Shown piece by piece: positions 11,450-21,266 of a DNA stretch of 64,000 nucleotides. This DNA comes from Brachybacterium massiliense (GTDB lineage Bacteria > Actinomycetota > Actinomycetes > Actinomycetales > Dermabacteraceae). Location of the stretch: the NCBI RefSeq assembly GCF_900184245.1, contig NZ_FXXB01000008.1, positions 930,001 through 994,000 of the forward strand, read 5' to 3'. Below the pieces are notes generated by a model. It was not told the origin of the DNA. It was given only the letters and a program-made list of their open reading frames with translations, and did not search any database. The translations under genes were made by a program, and so were the position numbers. Numbering within the stretch: position 1 is the stretch's first letter; each line of letters begins with the position of its first letter.

Positions 11450-11833
11450 TCAGCGGCGGTTCAGGCGCCCGGTGCGGTGGAGCCAGATCTCGAGCGGCAC
11501 GGTGACCAGGGGCGGGATCGCAGCGAGCAGGGCCAGCAGCGCGACCCACCACTTCCAGCGCAGCGAGATCGCGGCCACGATGGTCATCGCCACGTAGAGC
11601 ATGAACGCCCCGCCGTGGAGGCGGCCGAACAGCCACACGCCCATCTCGGTGGTGCCGGTGACGTACTTCAGGAACATCCCCACCAGCAGTCCGGCCCAGG
11701 TGAACGCCTCGAAGAAGGCGACGACGGCGAAGAGGACACCGATCGGCGAGCGCGGCGCCCTGGAGGAGTCGGCCGAGCTCGCGAGGATCCCGTCGGCAGC
11801 CTGGGTGAGGGGATCGGTGGCGGGGGTGGTCAT
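11450..11833 (-). CDS. DUF3817 family membrane protein
   Basis: A 127-residue protein with three hydrophobic segments (LFAVVAFFEAFTWAGLLVGM, a central FMLYVAMTIVAAI and LLALLAAIPPLVTVPLEIWL) and the loop GRLHGGAFMLY, the layout of the small actinobacterial DUF3817 integral membrane family. Function unknown. I chose the ATG at 11833 over an in-frame start ten codons upstream because AGGAG sits about ten bases before it and relatives begin near there. It is monocistronic, with repeat copies on both sides. Confidence 0.7.
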   Translation of the reverse strand: MTTPATDPLTQAADGILASSADSSRAPRSPIGVLFAVVAFFEAFTWAGLLVGMFLKYVTGTTEMGVWLFGRLHGGAFMLYVAMTIVAAISLRWKWWVALLALLAAIPPLVTVPLEIWLHRTGRLNRR

Positions 11834-12001
11834 CGGGGTCCGGCTCCTGGCGTGACATGGCAAGTCGTGGCGAGGTCACCCTAATTGGCGCGGACAAGGG
11901 GTGGCCTGGTCAGTGAGGGTGAGAGGCGTCTCCTGCACCGTGGCACCGCGGCACCGCGGCACCTCGCCCGCCGTGGCTCTGCTGGCGCCACGCGACGAAA
12001 C

Positions 12002-12033
12002 GTGCCACTGAGATGGAACCTTTTGGCTCGTGG
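12002..12033 (+). repeat. Copy B of the 32-bp interspersed repeat
   Basis: 29 of 32 bases are identical to copy A at 11380-11411, including the uninterrupted 20-mer TGGAACCTTTTGGCTCGTGG. Confidence 0.7.
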
Positions 12034-12036
12034 TTG

Positions 12037-12118
12037 CGAGCGGCGGCGTGCGATTGCGGGCGGTGGCGCACGGCGGCGAGCGGCAGCGTGCGATGGCGCG
12101 CGGCTGCGGGCGGTGGCG
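12037..12118 (+). repeat. Imperfect tandem duplication, about 33-43 bp units
   Basis: Two units share GCGAGCGGC-GCGTGCGAT followed by TGCGGGCGGTGGCG; the second (12076-12118) carries a ten-base insertion relative to the first (12037-12069). Confidence 0.55.
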
Positions 12119-12152
12119 TGCCACTGCTCGGATCGGGGCCACGTGACGGGAA

Positions 12153-12184
12153 GTACCAGTTCCGTGGAACCTTCTGCCCAGCGG
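12153..12184 (+). repeat. Copy C, diverged member of the interspersed repeat
   Basis: It shares GTACC, then GTGGAACCTT at the same spacing, and CCAGCGG with copy A, but is shortened and more diverged in between. Confidence 0.45.
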
Positions 12185-12261
12185 CCGGGGAAATGCCAGC
12201 AAGGACCCCGCCACCCGGGAACCCGCCACCCGGGGCCCTGGCACCGGGGACGCAGCGCGGC

Positions 12262-13119
12262 TCAGCCGGCATGCGCCTCGAGCACGGCGTCGGCGAGGCG
12301 GGGCATGACCTCGCGGTGGGCGTCGCAGAAGTCGTGGGAGGTGCCCACCACGAGGGCGAGGTCCGCGACGGGGTCCACCCAGAAGGCGGTGCCGCGCATC
12401 CCGAAGTGCCCCATAGTCGCCTCGCTGTTGGCGCGGCCCGTCCAGTGCGGTGACTTGCTGCCGCGGATCTCGAGGCCGAGCCCGAAGGGGTTCGGCTCCT
12501 GCTTCCCGAAGCCGGGCATGATGCCCACCAGCTCGGGGAACTGGACGCGGGTCAGCTCGGCGTACCAGCGCGGCTCGAGCAGGGTGGGTCGCAGCAGCTC
12601 AGCAGCGAACAGGGCGAGATCGGTGAGCGCCCCGTGCGCGCCCACCGAGGCCGAGCCGCTCCACTCGAGGCCGTCCATGCCGAGCGGATCGGCGATCCGG
12701 TCCCAGATCCAGTCGCCGAAGTCCCGGCCGAGCGCCCGCTCCAGGTGGCGGGCGGCCTCGTCGATGCCGTAGTTGGAGTAGTGGCGGCGCAGCCCGGGTG
12801 CCTGGAGGGTGCCCTCGGACTCATAGAAGTAGCCGGAGGCGTGGGAGAGCAGATGGCGGAGCGTCGCGCCGGGCGGTCCGGCCTCGTCCGCGAGGTCGGC
12901 GCGTCCCTCCTGCAGGGCGAGGACCGCGCCGTATCCGGTGAGGGTCTTGGTGACCGAGCGCCAGGGGCGGATCCGCGTGACGTCGCCGCGCCGCTCCCGC
13001 TCCCCCTCGGGGCCGAGCACGATCGCGGCGGCCTCAAACCCGAACTCGTCGAGCAGGTCCAGCGCCCTCGCTGCACCCCTCGCTGCACCGTTCGCTGCAA
13101 TGTTCACAGCACCGCTCAC
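12262..13119 (-). CDS. Serine beta-lactamase-like hydrolase (second of a tandem pair)
   Basis: A 285-residue protein of the class C beta-lactamase/esterase fold. The nucleophile motif SVTK is near residue 53 and the YSN motif is in HYSNYGIDE; HFGMRG takes the place of the usual KTG-like strand. No signal peptide is seen, so it is probably cytoplasmic and an esterase or amidase rather than an antibiotic-resistance enzyme. The GTG at 13119 is nine bases past the stop of its paralogue. The open frame continues upstream in the same phase, antisense to nothing real, so the short start is a judgement; a GTG at 13107 is an alternative. Confidence 0.75.
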   Translation of the reverse strand: MSGAVNIAANGAARGAARALDLLDEFGFEAAAIVLGPEGERERRGDVTRIRPWRSVTKTLTGYGAVLALQEGRADLADEAGPPGATLRHLLSHASGYFYESEGTLQAPGLRRHYSNYGIDEAARHLERALGRDFGDWIWDRIADPLGMDGLEWSGSASVGAHGALTDLALFAAELLRPTLLEPRWYAELTRVQFPELVGIMPGFGKQEPNPFGLGLEIRGSKSPHWTGRANSEATMGHFGMRGTAFWVDPVADLALVVGTSHDFCDAHREVMPRLADAVLEAHAG

Positions 13120-13127
13120 GGTGCCGC

Positions 13128-13952
13128 TCAGCCCGCGTCGCCGAAGCGCTCGAGCAGCGCGTCGGTCACGCCCGGCCAGATGCGCACGTGGTCGGGGCCG
13201 AAGCTCTGCTCGCCGAGGAAGGCGGCGGTCAGGCCGCGCACCGGGTCCACCCACAGGAAGGACCCGGCCTGGCCGAAGTGGCCGAAGGTCTGCGGCGAGG
13301 AGTGCGCGCCGGTCCAGTGGGGGTCCTTCTCGCCGCGGATCTCGAAGCCGAGACCCCAGTCGTTGGGCTTCTGCCTCCCGTAGCCGGGCAGGATCCCGGA
13401 CAGTCCCGGGAACTGGACGCTGGTCGCCTCGCGCCAGAGCTCCTCGGGGATCAGGGTGGGGGCGAGCAGCTCGCGGCCCACCGCCAGCAGGTCGCGGAGG
13501 GAGCCGCGGTAGCCGGCGGCCGGGGAGCCGCTCACCTCGAGGTCCACCAGGTCGAGGCCGGAGATGACGGTCTGCTCCATCCAGTCGGCGTAGTCGTAGC
13601 CGGTGGCGTCCTCGAGGTGCGCGGCGAGCACCTCGAAGCCGGTGTTGGAGTAGATGCGCCGGGCGCCCACGGCGCCCACGATCTCGTCGCCGTCGAAGGC
13701 GTAGCCGGCGGTGTGGGCGAGCAGGTGGCGCACTGTCGCGCCCTCGGGCCCGGCGGGCTCGTCGAGGTCGATCAGCCCGCGGTCCACGGCGATCAGCGCA
13801 CCGAGCGCGGCCAGGGGCTTGGAGACGCTGGCGAGGTCGAAGACGCGGGTGGGATCGCCCTGGGTGTGCAGGGTGCTCTCCGCGTCGGACACCCCTAGGG
13901 CGTGCGCGGCGTCGAGGTCGACGGGGATCACGGGCGGCGTCTCGGTCTCCAC
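13128..13952 (-). CDS. Serine beta-lactamase-like hydrolase (first of a tandem pair)
   Basis: A 274-residue paralogue of the next gene, sharing the order SVSK (near residue 40), YSNTGFE, FPGLSGILPGYG, GLGFEIRG and HFGQAGSFLWVDP. The likely start is the GTG at 13952. A CATATT hexamer ends seven bases upstream, which would fit a leaderless transcript; there is also a GGGGAG too close to be an ideal ribosome site. The pair probably arose by duplication and has diverged well beyond half of its residues. Substrate unknown. Confidence 0.75.
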   Translation of the reverse strand: METETPPVIPVDLDAAHALGVSDAESTLHTQGDPTRVFDLASVSKPLAALGALIAVDRGLIDLDEPAGPEGATVRHLLAHTAGYAFDGDEIVGAVGARRIYSNTGFEVLAAHLEDATGYDYADWMEQTVISGLDLVDLEVSGSPAAGYRGSLRDLLAVGRELLAPTLIPEELWREATSVQFPGLSGILPGYGRQKPNDWGLGFEIRGEKDPHWTGAHSSPQTFGHFGQAGSFLWVDPVRGLTAAFLGEQSFGPDHVRIWPGVTDALLERFGDAG

Positions 13953-14134
13953 GCTCCCCAATATGGCACACGGCAGGAGGAGGACCCACGGTGGGCACAC
14001 GGCGCACAGCAGCCCGCGGCAGCGTGCGGCAGCCCCCGCACACGCCCACCGCGCGGCCGCGACCTTCACCACCCCTGCACGATTCCCACCCGGCCTCCCC
14101 GCCGCGTGATCCCGGGATCTCCCTGCTCACGCGT

Positions 14135-14140
14135 TACGAT
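14135..14140 (+). promoter_or_regulatory. Candidate -10 box of the fhaA operon
   Basis: TACGAT followed by CTGGGGG lies about 95 bases before the fhaA start, in the 282-bp spacer 13953-14234 that otherwise shows no gene. No clear -35 box was found. The long eight-gene overlap-coupled operon downstream needs a promoter here. Confidence 0.4.
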
Positions 14141-14234
14141 CTGGGGGCGAGCAGCCTCGTTCCCACCCTCCCCCGAGGGCTCGGCCCGATGTCGCTCGCG
14201 CACCTGGCAGCCACAGCGAGAGCGAAGGACCACC

Positions 14235-14948
14235 GTGGGGATCTTGGATCGGATCGAGCGCGGCCTCGATCGCGGCGTGACGAGCATGTTCTCGCCCGGC
14301 CGCGGACAGCTCAAACCGCTTGACCTGGCACAGGGCCTCAAGCGCGAGTGCGATGACCAGATCCAGGTGCTCGACCGCACCCGGACCCTCGCCCCGAACG
14401 TGTACACGGTCTACCTGCACTCCCAGGACTTCGAGCGCTTCGCCTCCTGGCAGGACACCCTGCTGGACGAGCTGCAGCGGGTCCTCACCGAGCACGCCGA
14501 CAAGCAGCGCTACATGTTCGTGGGCGCCGTGAGCGTCGACCTCGAGCAGGACGACGAGGTGCGTGCCGGGCGCTTCGAGACCGAGTCCCGCACCGAGCGC
14601 GGCAGCGTCGCGCCCGCCACGGGGGCCGCGGCCTCGGGCGCGGGCGGCAGCCCGATCATCGAGATCGACGGCCAGCAGTACCTGCTCACGGGCCCGGTCA
14701 CGGTGATCGGCCGCGGCGGGGACGCGGACATCATCCTCGAGGACACCGGGGTCTCCCGTCACCACCTCGAGCTGCGCGCCGAGGAGGACGGGACCCTGAT
14801 CGCCACCGACCTCGGCTCGACCAACGGCACCTTCGTGGACGGGGAGCGGATCCGCACGCCCGTCACGCTGCACGACCGCTCGCTGCTGAAGATCGGACGC
14901 ACCCGACTGACCGTGATGCTCCCTGCTGCCGGCCCGGTCAGCTGGTGA
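14235..14948 (+). CDS. fhaA: FhaA: DUF3662 plus FHA domain protein
   Basis: A 237-residue cytoplasmic adaptor. Residues 1-115 form the DUF3662 domain (LDRIERGLDRGVTSMFSPG, LDLAQGLKRECDD); residues 145-235 form the FHA domain with the phosphothreonine-binding signature GRGGDADI, SRHHLEL and STNGTFVDG. In mycobacteria FhaA binds phosphorylated PknB substrates such as MviN and helps control peptidoglycan synthesis. It is less than half the size of the mycobacterial protein because the long central linker is absent. The start is the GTG at 14235 (VGILDRIE). First gene of the operon. Confidence 0.9.
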   Translation: MGILDRIERGLDRGVTSMFSPGRGQLKPLDLAQGLKRECDDQIQVLDRTRTLAPNVYTVYLHSQDFERFASWQDTLLDELQRVLTEHADKQRYMFVGAVSVDLEQDDEVRAGRFETESRTERGSVAPATGAAASGAGGSPIIEIDGQQYLLTGPVTVIGRGGDADIILEDTGVSRHHLELRAEEDGTLIATDLGSTNGTFVDGERIRTPVTLHDRSLLKIGRTRLTVMLPAAGPVSW

Positions 14949-14955
14949 GCGCCCC

Positions 14956-15479
14956 ATGAGCGAACTGACCCTGGTGGCCCTGCGTCTGGGCTTCGTGCTC
15001 GCGCTGTGGCTCTTCGTGATCGTCGTGGTGCTGGTGCTGCGCAACGATCTGTTCGGCACCACCGTGGTGACCCGGTCGAGCCGTGATCCGCGGCGCGAGC
15101 AGCGTCCCGCTTCCGGGCCGATCGGCGGTGCCGCCGCCGAGGCGGGCACCGATCCCGCCCAGCTGCGCACGGACCCGGAGGTGACGCAGGCCGCGATGGT
15201 GGTCACCGCAGGGCCGTTGCGGGGCACATCGCTGACGCTGGGCTCCACCCCGATCCTGATCGGTCGGGCGCCCGAGTGCACGCTGGTGCTGGATGACGAC
15301 TACGCCTCCAATCGGCACGCCCGCGTGTTCCAGCGCGAGGGCGAGTGGATGGTGGAGGATCTGGGCTCCACCAACGGCACGCTGGTCTCGGGCCGACGCA
15401 TCGAGGGTGCCGTGCCCTTCCGTCCGGGCGCCCAGGTGCGGATCGGCCGCACCGAGATCGAGCTGAGACGAGGTCCTCG

Positions 15480-15483
<4 letters not shown>
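14956..15483 (+). CDS. fhaB: FhaB/FipA-like membrane-anchored FHA protein
   Basis: A 175-residue protein with one N-terminal membrane helix (LGFVLALWLFVIVVVLVL, residues 11-28) and a C-terminal FHA domain (GRAPECTL, SNRHARVF, STNGTLVSG). Mycobacterial FhaB (FipA) is a PknA/PknB partner that interacts with FtsZ and FtsQ. It follows fhaA by seven bases and overlaps the phosphatase start by four (ATGA), so it is translationally coupled. Confidence 0.9.
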
Positions 15484-16867
<1,384 letters not shown>

Positions 16868-16868
<1 letters not shown>

Positions 16869-18259
16869 TGGCCACGATCGTGTCCTACACCGCGCGCCCG
16901 CGCCGCCTCATGCAGGGGCTGCTGCTGCTGTTCGCGGTGATCATCGGGGTGGGCGCCTACGCCCTGGTGGGGCTCGGTCGGCATGATGAGCTGCCCGAGA
17001 ACCTGCTGCAGCTGGGCGTCGGCGCGCTCGTGCTCGCGATCGCGCTGCAGGTCGCGGTCATGTGGCGCACCCCGTACGCGGATCCGGTGATCCTGCCGAT
17101 CGTGATGCTGCTGAACCTTTTGGGCATCGCGATGATCGAGAGCATCCACGCCGCGAACGCGATCTACGGGATCCGCAGCTCGGCCAGCGCGGACCGGCAG
17201 ATGCTGTGGACGATCCTGGGCGTGGCGCTGTGCATCGCGGTGGTGGTGCTGCTGCGCGACCACCGGCGGCTGCGCCGCTACACGTGGATCAGCGCCCTGG
17301 TGGGCGGTGTCCTGCTGCTGCTGCCGCTCGCTCCCGTGATCGGCGACTCCCGCAACGGCTCGAAGATCTGGATCAGCATCGCGGGCTACAGCTTCCAGCC
17401 CGCGGAGCTGGCCAAGATCGCCTTCGCGATCTTCTTCGCCGGCTACCTCGTCTCCCGCCGCGACACCCTCGCCCTCGCGGGCCCGCGCGTGCTCGGCGTG
17501 CAGCTGCCTCGCTGGTCGGACTTCGGCCCGATCCTGGTGGCGTGGGGCTTCGCGATGGCGGTGCTGGTGTTCCAGACGGACCTGGGCACCTCGCTGATGT
17601 TCTTCGGCCTGTTCGTGGTGATGCTGTACGTGGCCACCGACCGGCTCAGCTGGCTGGTGATCGGGGCGGTGATGTTCCTGCCGCCGGCGGTGTTCGCCGC
17701 CACCCAGATGGGGCATGTGCGCACCCGCATCACCTGCTGGCTGGATCCGCTCTCGAGCGCGAACTACTCCTCGTGCGAGCAGATCAGCCAGGGCCTGTTC
17801 GGGCTCTCCAACGGGGGGCTCACGGGCGCCGGCCTCGGCGAGGGGCGGCCCGACGTGGTGCCCCATGCGGAGTCCGACTTCATCTTCGCCTCCTTCGCGG
17901 AGGAGCTCGGGATGGTGGGCTCGTTCGCGCTGCTGCTGCTGTACCTGCTGCTGGTCCAGCGCGCGATCCGCGCGGCCGTCGGCATCTCCGACGGCTTCGG
18001 CACCCTGCTGGCCGGCGGCCTCGGCTTCGTGATGGCGCTGCAGGTGTTCGTGGTGGTCGGCGGGGTGACGCGGGTGATCCCGCTGACCGGCCTGACCCTG
18101 CCCTTCCTCGCCGCCGGGGGCAGCTCCCTGGTGTGCAACTGGATCATCGCCGGGATCCTGGTGCGGCTGTCCGATGCGGCCCGTCGGCCCGCCGCGAGGC
18201 AGGTCCCCGGCGGCGCCGCCCCGCCCGCTCCCCGCCGTGGTCAGGAGGTGACCGCATGA
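16868..18259 (+). CDS. rodA: SEDS-family peptidoglycan glycosyltransferase (RodA/FtsW)
   Basis: A 463-residue polytopic membrane protein with about ten helices. The SEDS catalytic region is seen as QTDLGTSLMFF (the aspartate needed for glycan polymerisation), and the PLTGLTLPFLAAGGSSLV segment near the end is the family signature. In this operon position it is RodA, the glycosyltransferase partner of the class B PBP encoded next. It overlaps pstP by one base and pbpA by four. Confidence 0.92.
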
Positions 18260-19701
18260 ACAAGCCCCTGCGCCACGTGTGGCTGGTGACCGGCCTGCTG
18301 TTCATCCTGCTGTTCACCTCGACCACCTACTTCCAGGTGATCGCCCAGAACCGGTTGAACGCCCACGGCCAGAACGACCGCACCCTCTACAACGAGTACG
18401 GCCGCCATCGCGGCCCGATCGTGGTGGACGGCGAGGCGATCGCGAGCTCCCAGGAGTCCGGGGACACCTACGGCTACCTGCGCAGCTACGACCCGGGCGG
18501 AATGTACGCCCCGGTGACCGGCTACTACTCGGTGGTCTACGGGTTCACCGGCATCGAGCGCTCCCTGAACGAGACCCTCTCGGGGGATGCGGACGCGCTG
18601 TTCTACCACCGTCTCTCCGCGATCCTCTCGGGCCGGCAGGGCCAGGGCGCGAGCGTCGAGCTGACCCTCGACGCCGGCGCGCAGGAGGCCGCCTGGGAGG
18701 CGCTGGACGGCCGACGCGGCTCGGTGGTCGCCCTGGATCCGGAGACGGGCGCGGTGCTCGCGATGGTCTCCGCCCCCAGCTTCGATCCGAACCGTCTGGC
18801 CTCGCATGACACCGGCGCGGTGAGCCGTGCCTGGTCGGAGCTGAACGATGATCCGGACCGCCCGCTGACCAACCGCGCGATCGGCGGGGCCCTCTCCCCG
18901 CCGGGCTCCGCCTTCAAGCTCGTGGTCGCCGCGGCGGCGCTCGAGTCCGGCGAGTACACCGCCGAGACGGAGATCCCCGGCCCGGGCACCTATCAGCTGC
19001 CGAACTCCTCGGCGGTGATGAACAACCGCGCCGCGGGCGGCACCGAGCCCTGCGGGCCCGATGACGTCTCCACCCTCGCCGAGGCGCTGCGGCAGTCCTG
19101 CAACACCTCCTTCGCGATGCTCGGCACGGAGGTGGGCGAGGAGCAGCTGCGCGAGACCGCGGAGGGCTTCGGCTTCGGGCAGCGGCTCGAGATCCCGCTG
19201 TCGGTGACCCCCTCGACCATCGGGTCCGAGCTGGATGCGGCGCAGCTGGCGACCACCTCGATCGGGCAGTACGAGACCCGGGTGACGCCGCTGCAGATGG
19301 CGATGGTGGCCGGGGCGTTCGCGAACGACGGCGTGGTGATGGAGCCGCAGCTGGTCCAGGCGGTGCGCACGAACGATCTGTCCACGGTCGCCGAGCTCAG
19401 CCCGAAGGAGCTGGGCCAGCCGGTGACCGCGGCGAACGCCGCCCAGATGCGGCAGATGATGGTCGGCGTTGTCGAGGACGGCACCGGCGCCGGTGCCGCG
19501 ATCGAGGGCGCCGAGGTGGGCGGCAAGACCGGCACCGCGGAGTGGGGCGAGGATCGTGCGCCGCACTCCTGGTACGTCGGGTACGGACAGCAGGGGGACC
19601 AGAAGATCGCGGTGGCGGTCCTGGTCGAGGAGGGCGGATACGGCTCGCGCACCGCGGCGCCGATCGCCAAGGACGTGATGGAAGCGGTGATCCAGCCATG
19701 A
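18256..19701 (+). CDS. pbpA: PbpA: class B penicillin-binding protein (transpeptidase)
   Basis: A 481-residue bitopic protein with an N-terminal anchor (HVWLVTGLLFILLFTSTTYF). The transpeptidase domain has the three motifs SAFK (nucleophile near residue 218), SCN (in QSCNTSF) and KTGTAE. It should crosslink peptidoglycan with RodA. The first motif reads PPGSAFK where PPGSTFK is usual, a mild change. It is smaller than FtsI because the N-terminal dimerisation region is short. ATGA overlap with rodA. Confidence 0.92.
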   Translation: MNKPLRHVWLVTGLLFILLFTSTTYFQVIAQNRLNAHGQNDRTLYNEYGRHRGPIVVDGEAIASSQESGDTYGYLRSYDPGGMYAPVTGYYSVVYGFTGIERSLNETLSGDADALFYHRLSAILSGRQGQGASVELTLDAGAQEAAWEALDGRRGSVVALDPETGAVLAMVSAPSFDPNRLASHDTGAVSRAWSELNDDPDRPLTNRAIGGALSPPGSAFKLVVAAAALESGEYTAETEIPGPGTYQLPNSSAVMNNRAAGGTEPCGPDDVSTLAEALRQSCNTSFAMLGTEVGEEQLRETAEGFGFGQRLEIPLSVTPSTIGSELDAAQLATTSIGQYETRVTPLQMAMVAGAFANDGVVMEPQLVQAVRTNDLSTVAELSPKELGQPVTAANAAQMRQMMVGVVEDGTGAGAAIEGAEVGGKTGTAEWGEDRAPHSWYVGYGQQGDQKIAVAVLVEEGGYGSRTAAPIAKDVMEAVIQP

Positions 19702-21266
19702 GGACGCAGCCGGGACTCGTGCTCGAGGGACGGTACGAACTGACGTCGCTGATCGCCACGGGCGGGATGGGCCAGGTCTGGAAGGGCCAGGACCAGGAGC
19801 TCGACCGCGAGGTCGCGATCAAGGTGCTGCGCGAGGAGTACGCGGGGGACGAGGGCTTCCTCAAGCGCTTCCGCGCCGAGGCCCGCCACACCGCCGCGCT
19901 CGCGCACGACGGCATCGCCGCGCTCTACGACTACGGCGAGCTCGACGGCCGCGCCTACATCGTGATGGAGCTCTGCCCGGGCCGGCCCCTGTCGGAGATC
20001 ATCGAGGAGAACACCGGCGGGCTGCCCGAGAAGCGGGTGGTGACGCTGCTGATCGAGCTCGCGCGGGCGCTGGACGCCGCCCACTCCAAGGGCGTGGTGC
20101 ACCGCGATGTGAAGCCGGAGAACATCCTGGTCGACGAGGACGACGACTGGTCGATGAAGATCACCGACTTCGGGATCGCGCGCAGCAAGGACCAGGCCCG
20201 GCTGACCAAGACCGGCCTGGTGATGGGCACCGCCCAGTACCTCTCGCCCGAGCAGGCGATGGGCAAGCAGGCCACCTCGCTCTCGGACATCTACGCGCTG
20301 GGGATCGTGGGCTACGAGATGCTCAACGGTCGCCGCCCCTTCACCGGCTCGAGCCAGGTGGAGATCGCGATGGCGCAGGTCAAGCAGCAGCCCCCGGCGC
20401 TGTCGGAGGAGATCAACGAGGACCTGCGGCGCCTGATCATGATGATGCTCGCCAAGGCGCCCGCGAACCGTCCGCGCTCGGCGTCGGCGGTCGCCCGGAT
20501 CCTCGAGGCGATCCAGCGCGGTGTCGAGCCGCGCTTCACCACGGGCGCGATCCCGGCCTCCCGGGTAGAGGACCACGACTGGACCGGCGAGAACCGGGTG
20601 CGTCCGAGCGCCTCGGCGGCCAGCCCCTCCATGGGCGGGGCCTCGGCGAGCGGCGCCTCGGCGGGCAGCGCGAACGGGAGCGGTCGCCGCCCCGGCGCCT
20701 CCCCCACCGGGACCCGCACCGCGGCGATGCCGCTGCCGCTGTCCGGTCGCGGGCGCGGCATCCGTCACCGCTCCGGGGCGTCGGGCCCCTCGGCGCTGTC
20801 GGCCGCCTCGGCCGGCTCCGCGCCGCGCCGCTCGGCGGGCTCGGCCCGGTCGGCCGCCTCTCCGGCGCCGCCGCCGCGCTCGGCGCGTCGCTCCTCCCCC
20901 GGCGCCGCCTCGACCACCGCCGCGCAGGGTCAGGGGCTCGGGCCGACGGAGGAGCCGGGCAGGGCGTTCGGCCAGGAGGCCTTCGCCGACGTGGACACCC
21001 CCGCCTCCTCGCGGACCGTGCGCGGCACCTCGGTGACCGGCCGACGGATCGCCGGGATGACGGTGCCGGGGTTCGCGCTGGTGGTGCTGGTGGTGATCGC
21101 GATCATCGCCGCGGTGCTGGGCGGGCTGGGGATGCTCCCCTTCGGCGCGGCGGGCCCGCTGCCCGAGATGGGGATCGCCGGACCGGCGACGGATGAGGGG
21201 ATGTCAGCGACTACGATGGTCGGGTCGGTCGGTGTCGGCCACGGCACGAGGACAGGTGTGGAGTGA
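19698..21266 (+). CDS. pknA: PknA: membrane Ser/Thr protein kinase
   Basis: A 522-residue Hanks-type kinase. The Gly-rich loop (ATGGMGQVWKG), catalytic lysine (VAIKVL), HRDVKPENIL and DFGIARS are intact in residues 1-275. A long Ser/Ala/Arg-rich linker, then a single helix (FALVVLVVIAIIAAVLGGLG, near residue 456) and a short outer tail follow, with no PASTA repeats, as in mycobacterial PknA. It controls growth and division with PknB. Start overlaps the pbpA stop, and the stop overlaps the pknB GTG. Confidence 0.92.
   Translation: MRTQPGLVLEGRYELTSLIATGGMGQVWKGQDQELDREVAIKVLREEYAGDEGFLKRFRAEARHTAALAHDGIAALYDYGELDGRAYIVMELCPGRPLSEIIEENTGGLPEKRVVTLLIELARALDAAHSKGVVHRDVKPENILVDEDDDWSMKITDFGIARSKDQARLTKTGLVMGTAQYLSPEQAMGKQATSLSDIYALGIVGYEMLNGRRPFTGSSQVEIAMAQVKQQPPALSEEINEDLRRLIMMMLAKAPANRPRSASAVARILEAIQRGVEPRFTTGAIPASRVEDHDWTGENRVRPSASAASPSMGGASASGASAGSANGSGRRPGASPTGTRTAAMPLPLSGRGRGIRHRSGASGPSALSAASAGSAPRRSAGSARSAASPAPPPRSARRSSPGAASTTAAQGQGLGPTEEPGRAFGQEAFADVDTPASSRTVRGTSVTGRRIAGMTVPGFALVVLVVIAIIAAVLGGLGMLPFGAAGPLPEMGIAGPATDEGMSATTMVGSVGVGHGTRTGVE

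Larger units (their letters stand above)
11834..12261. other. 428-bp spacer with no gene, rich in repeats
   Basis: I see no credible coding frame between the two minus-strand genes. The segment holds copies B and C of an interspersed repeat and a GC-rich duplicated block. It also has small triplications (GGCACCGC units near 11942-11960 and CCACCCGGG units near 12211-12233). It looks like a hot spot of repeat expansion. Confidence 0.6.

Noticed and set aside
12262-14130. One 622-residue fusion of the two serine hydrolases
   Set aside because: The upstream third is out of frame with the first hydrolase and reads as Arg/Pro-rich shadow; two separate genes explain the motifs.
14073-14234. Replication origin or DnaA boxes near the fha-pkn cluster
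   Set aside because: The cluster is often origin-proximal, but no run of TTATCCACA-like boxes was seen in this spacer or elsewhere in the window.
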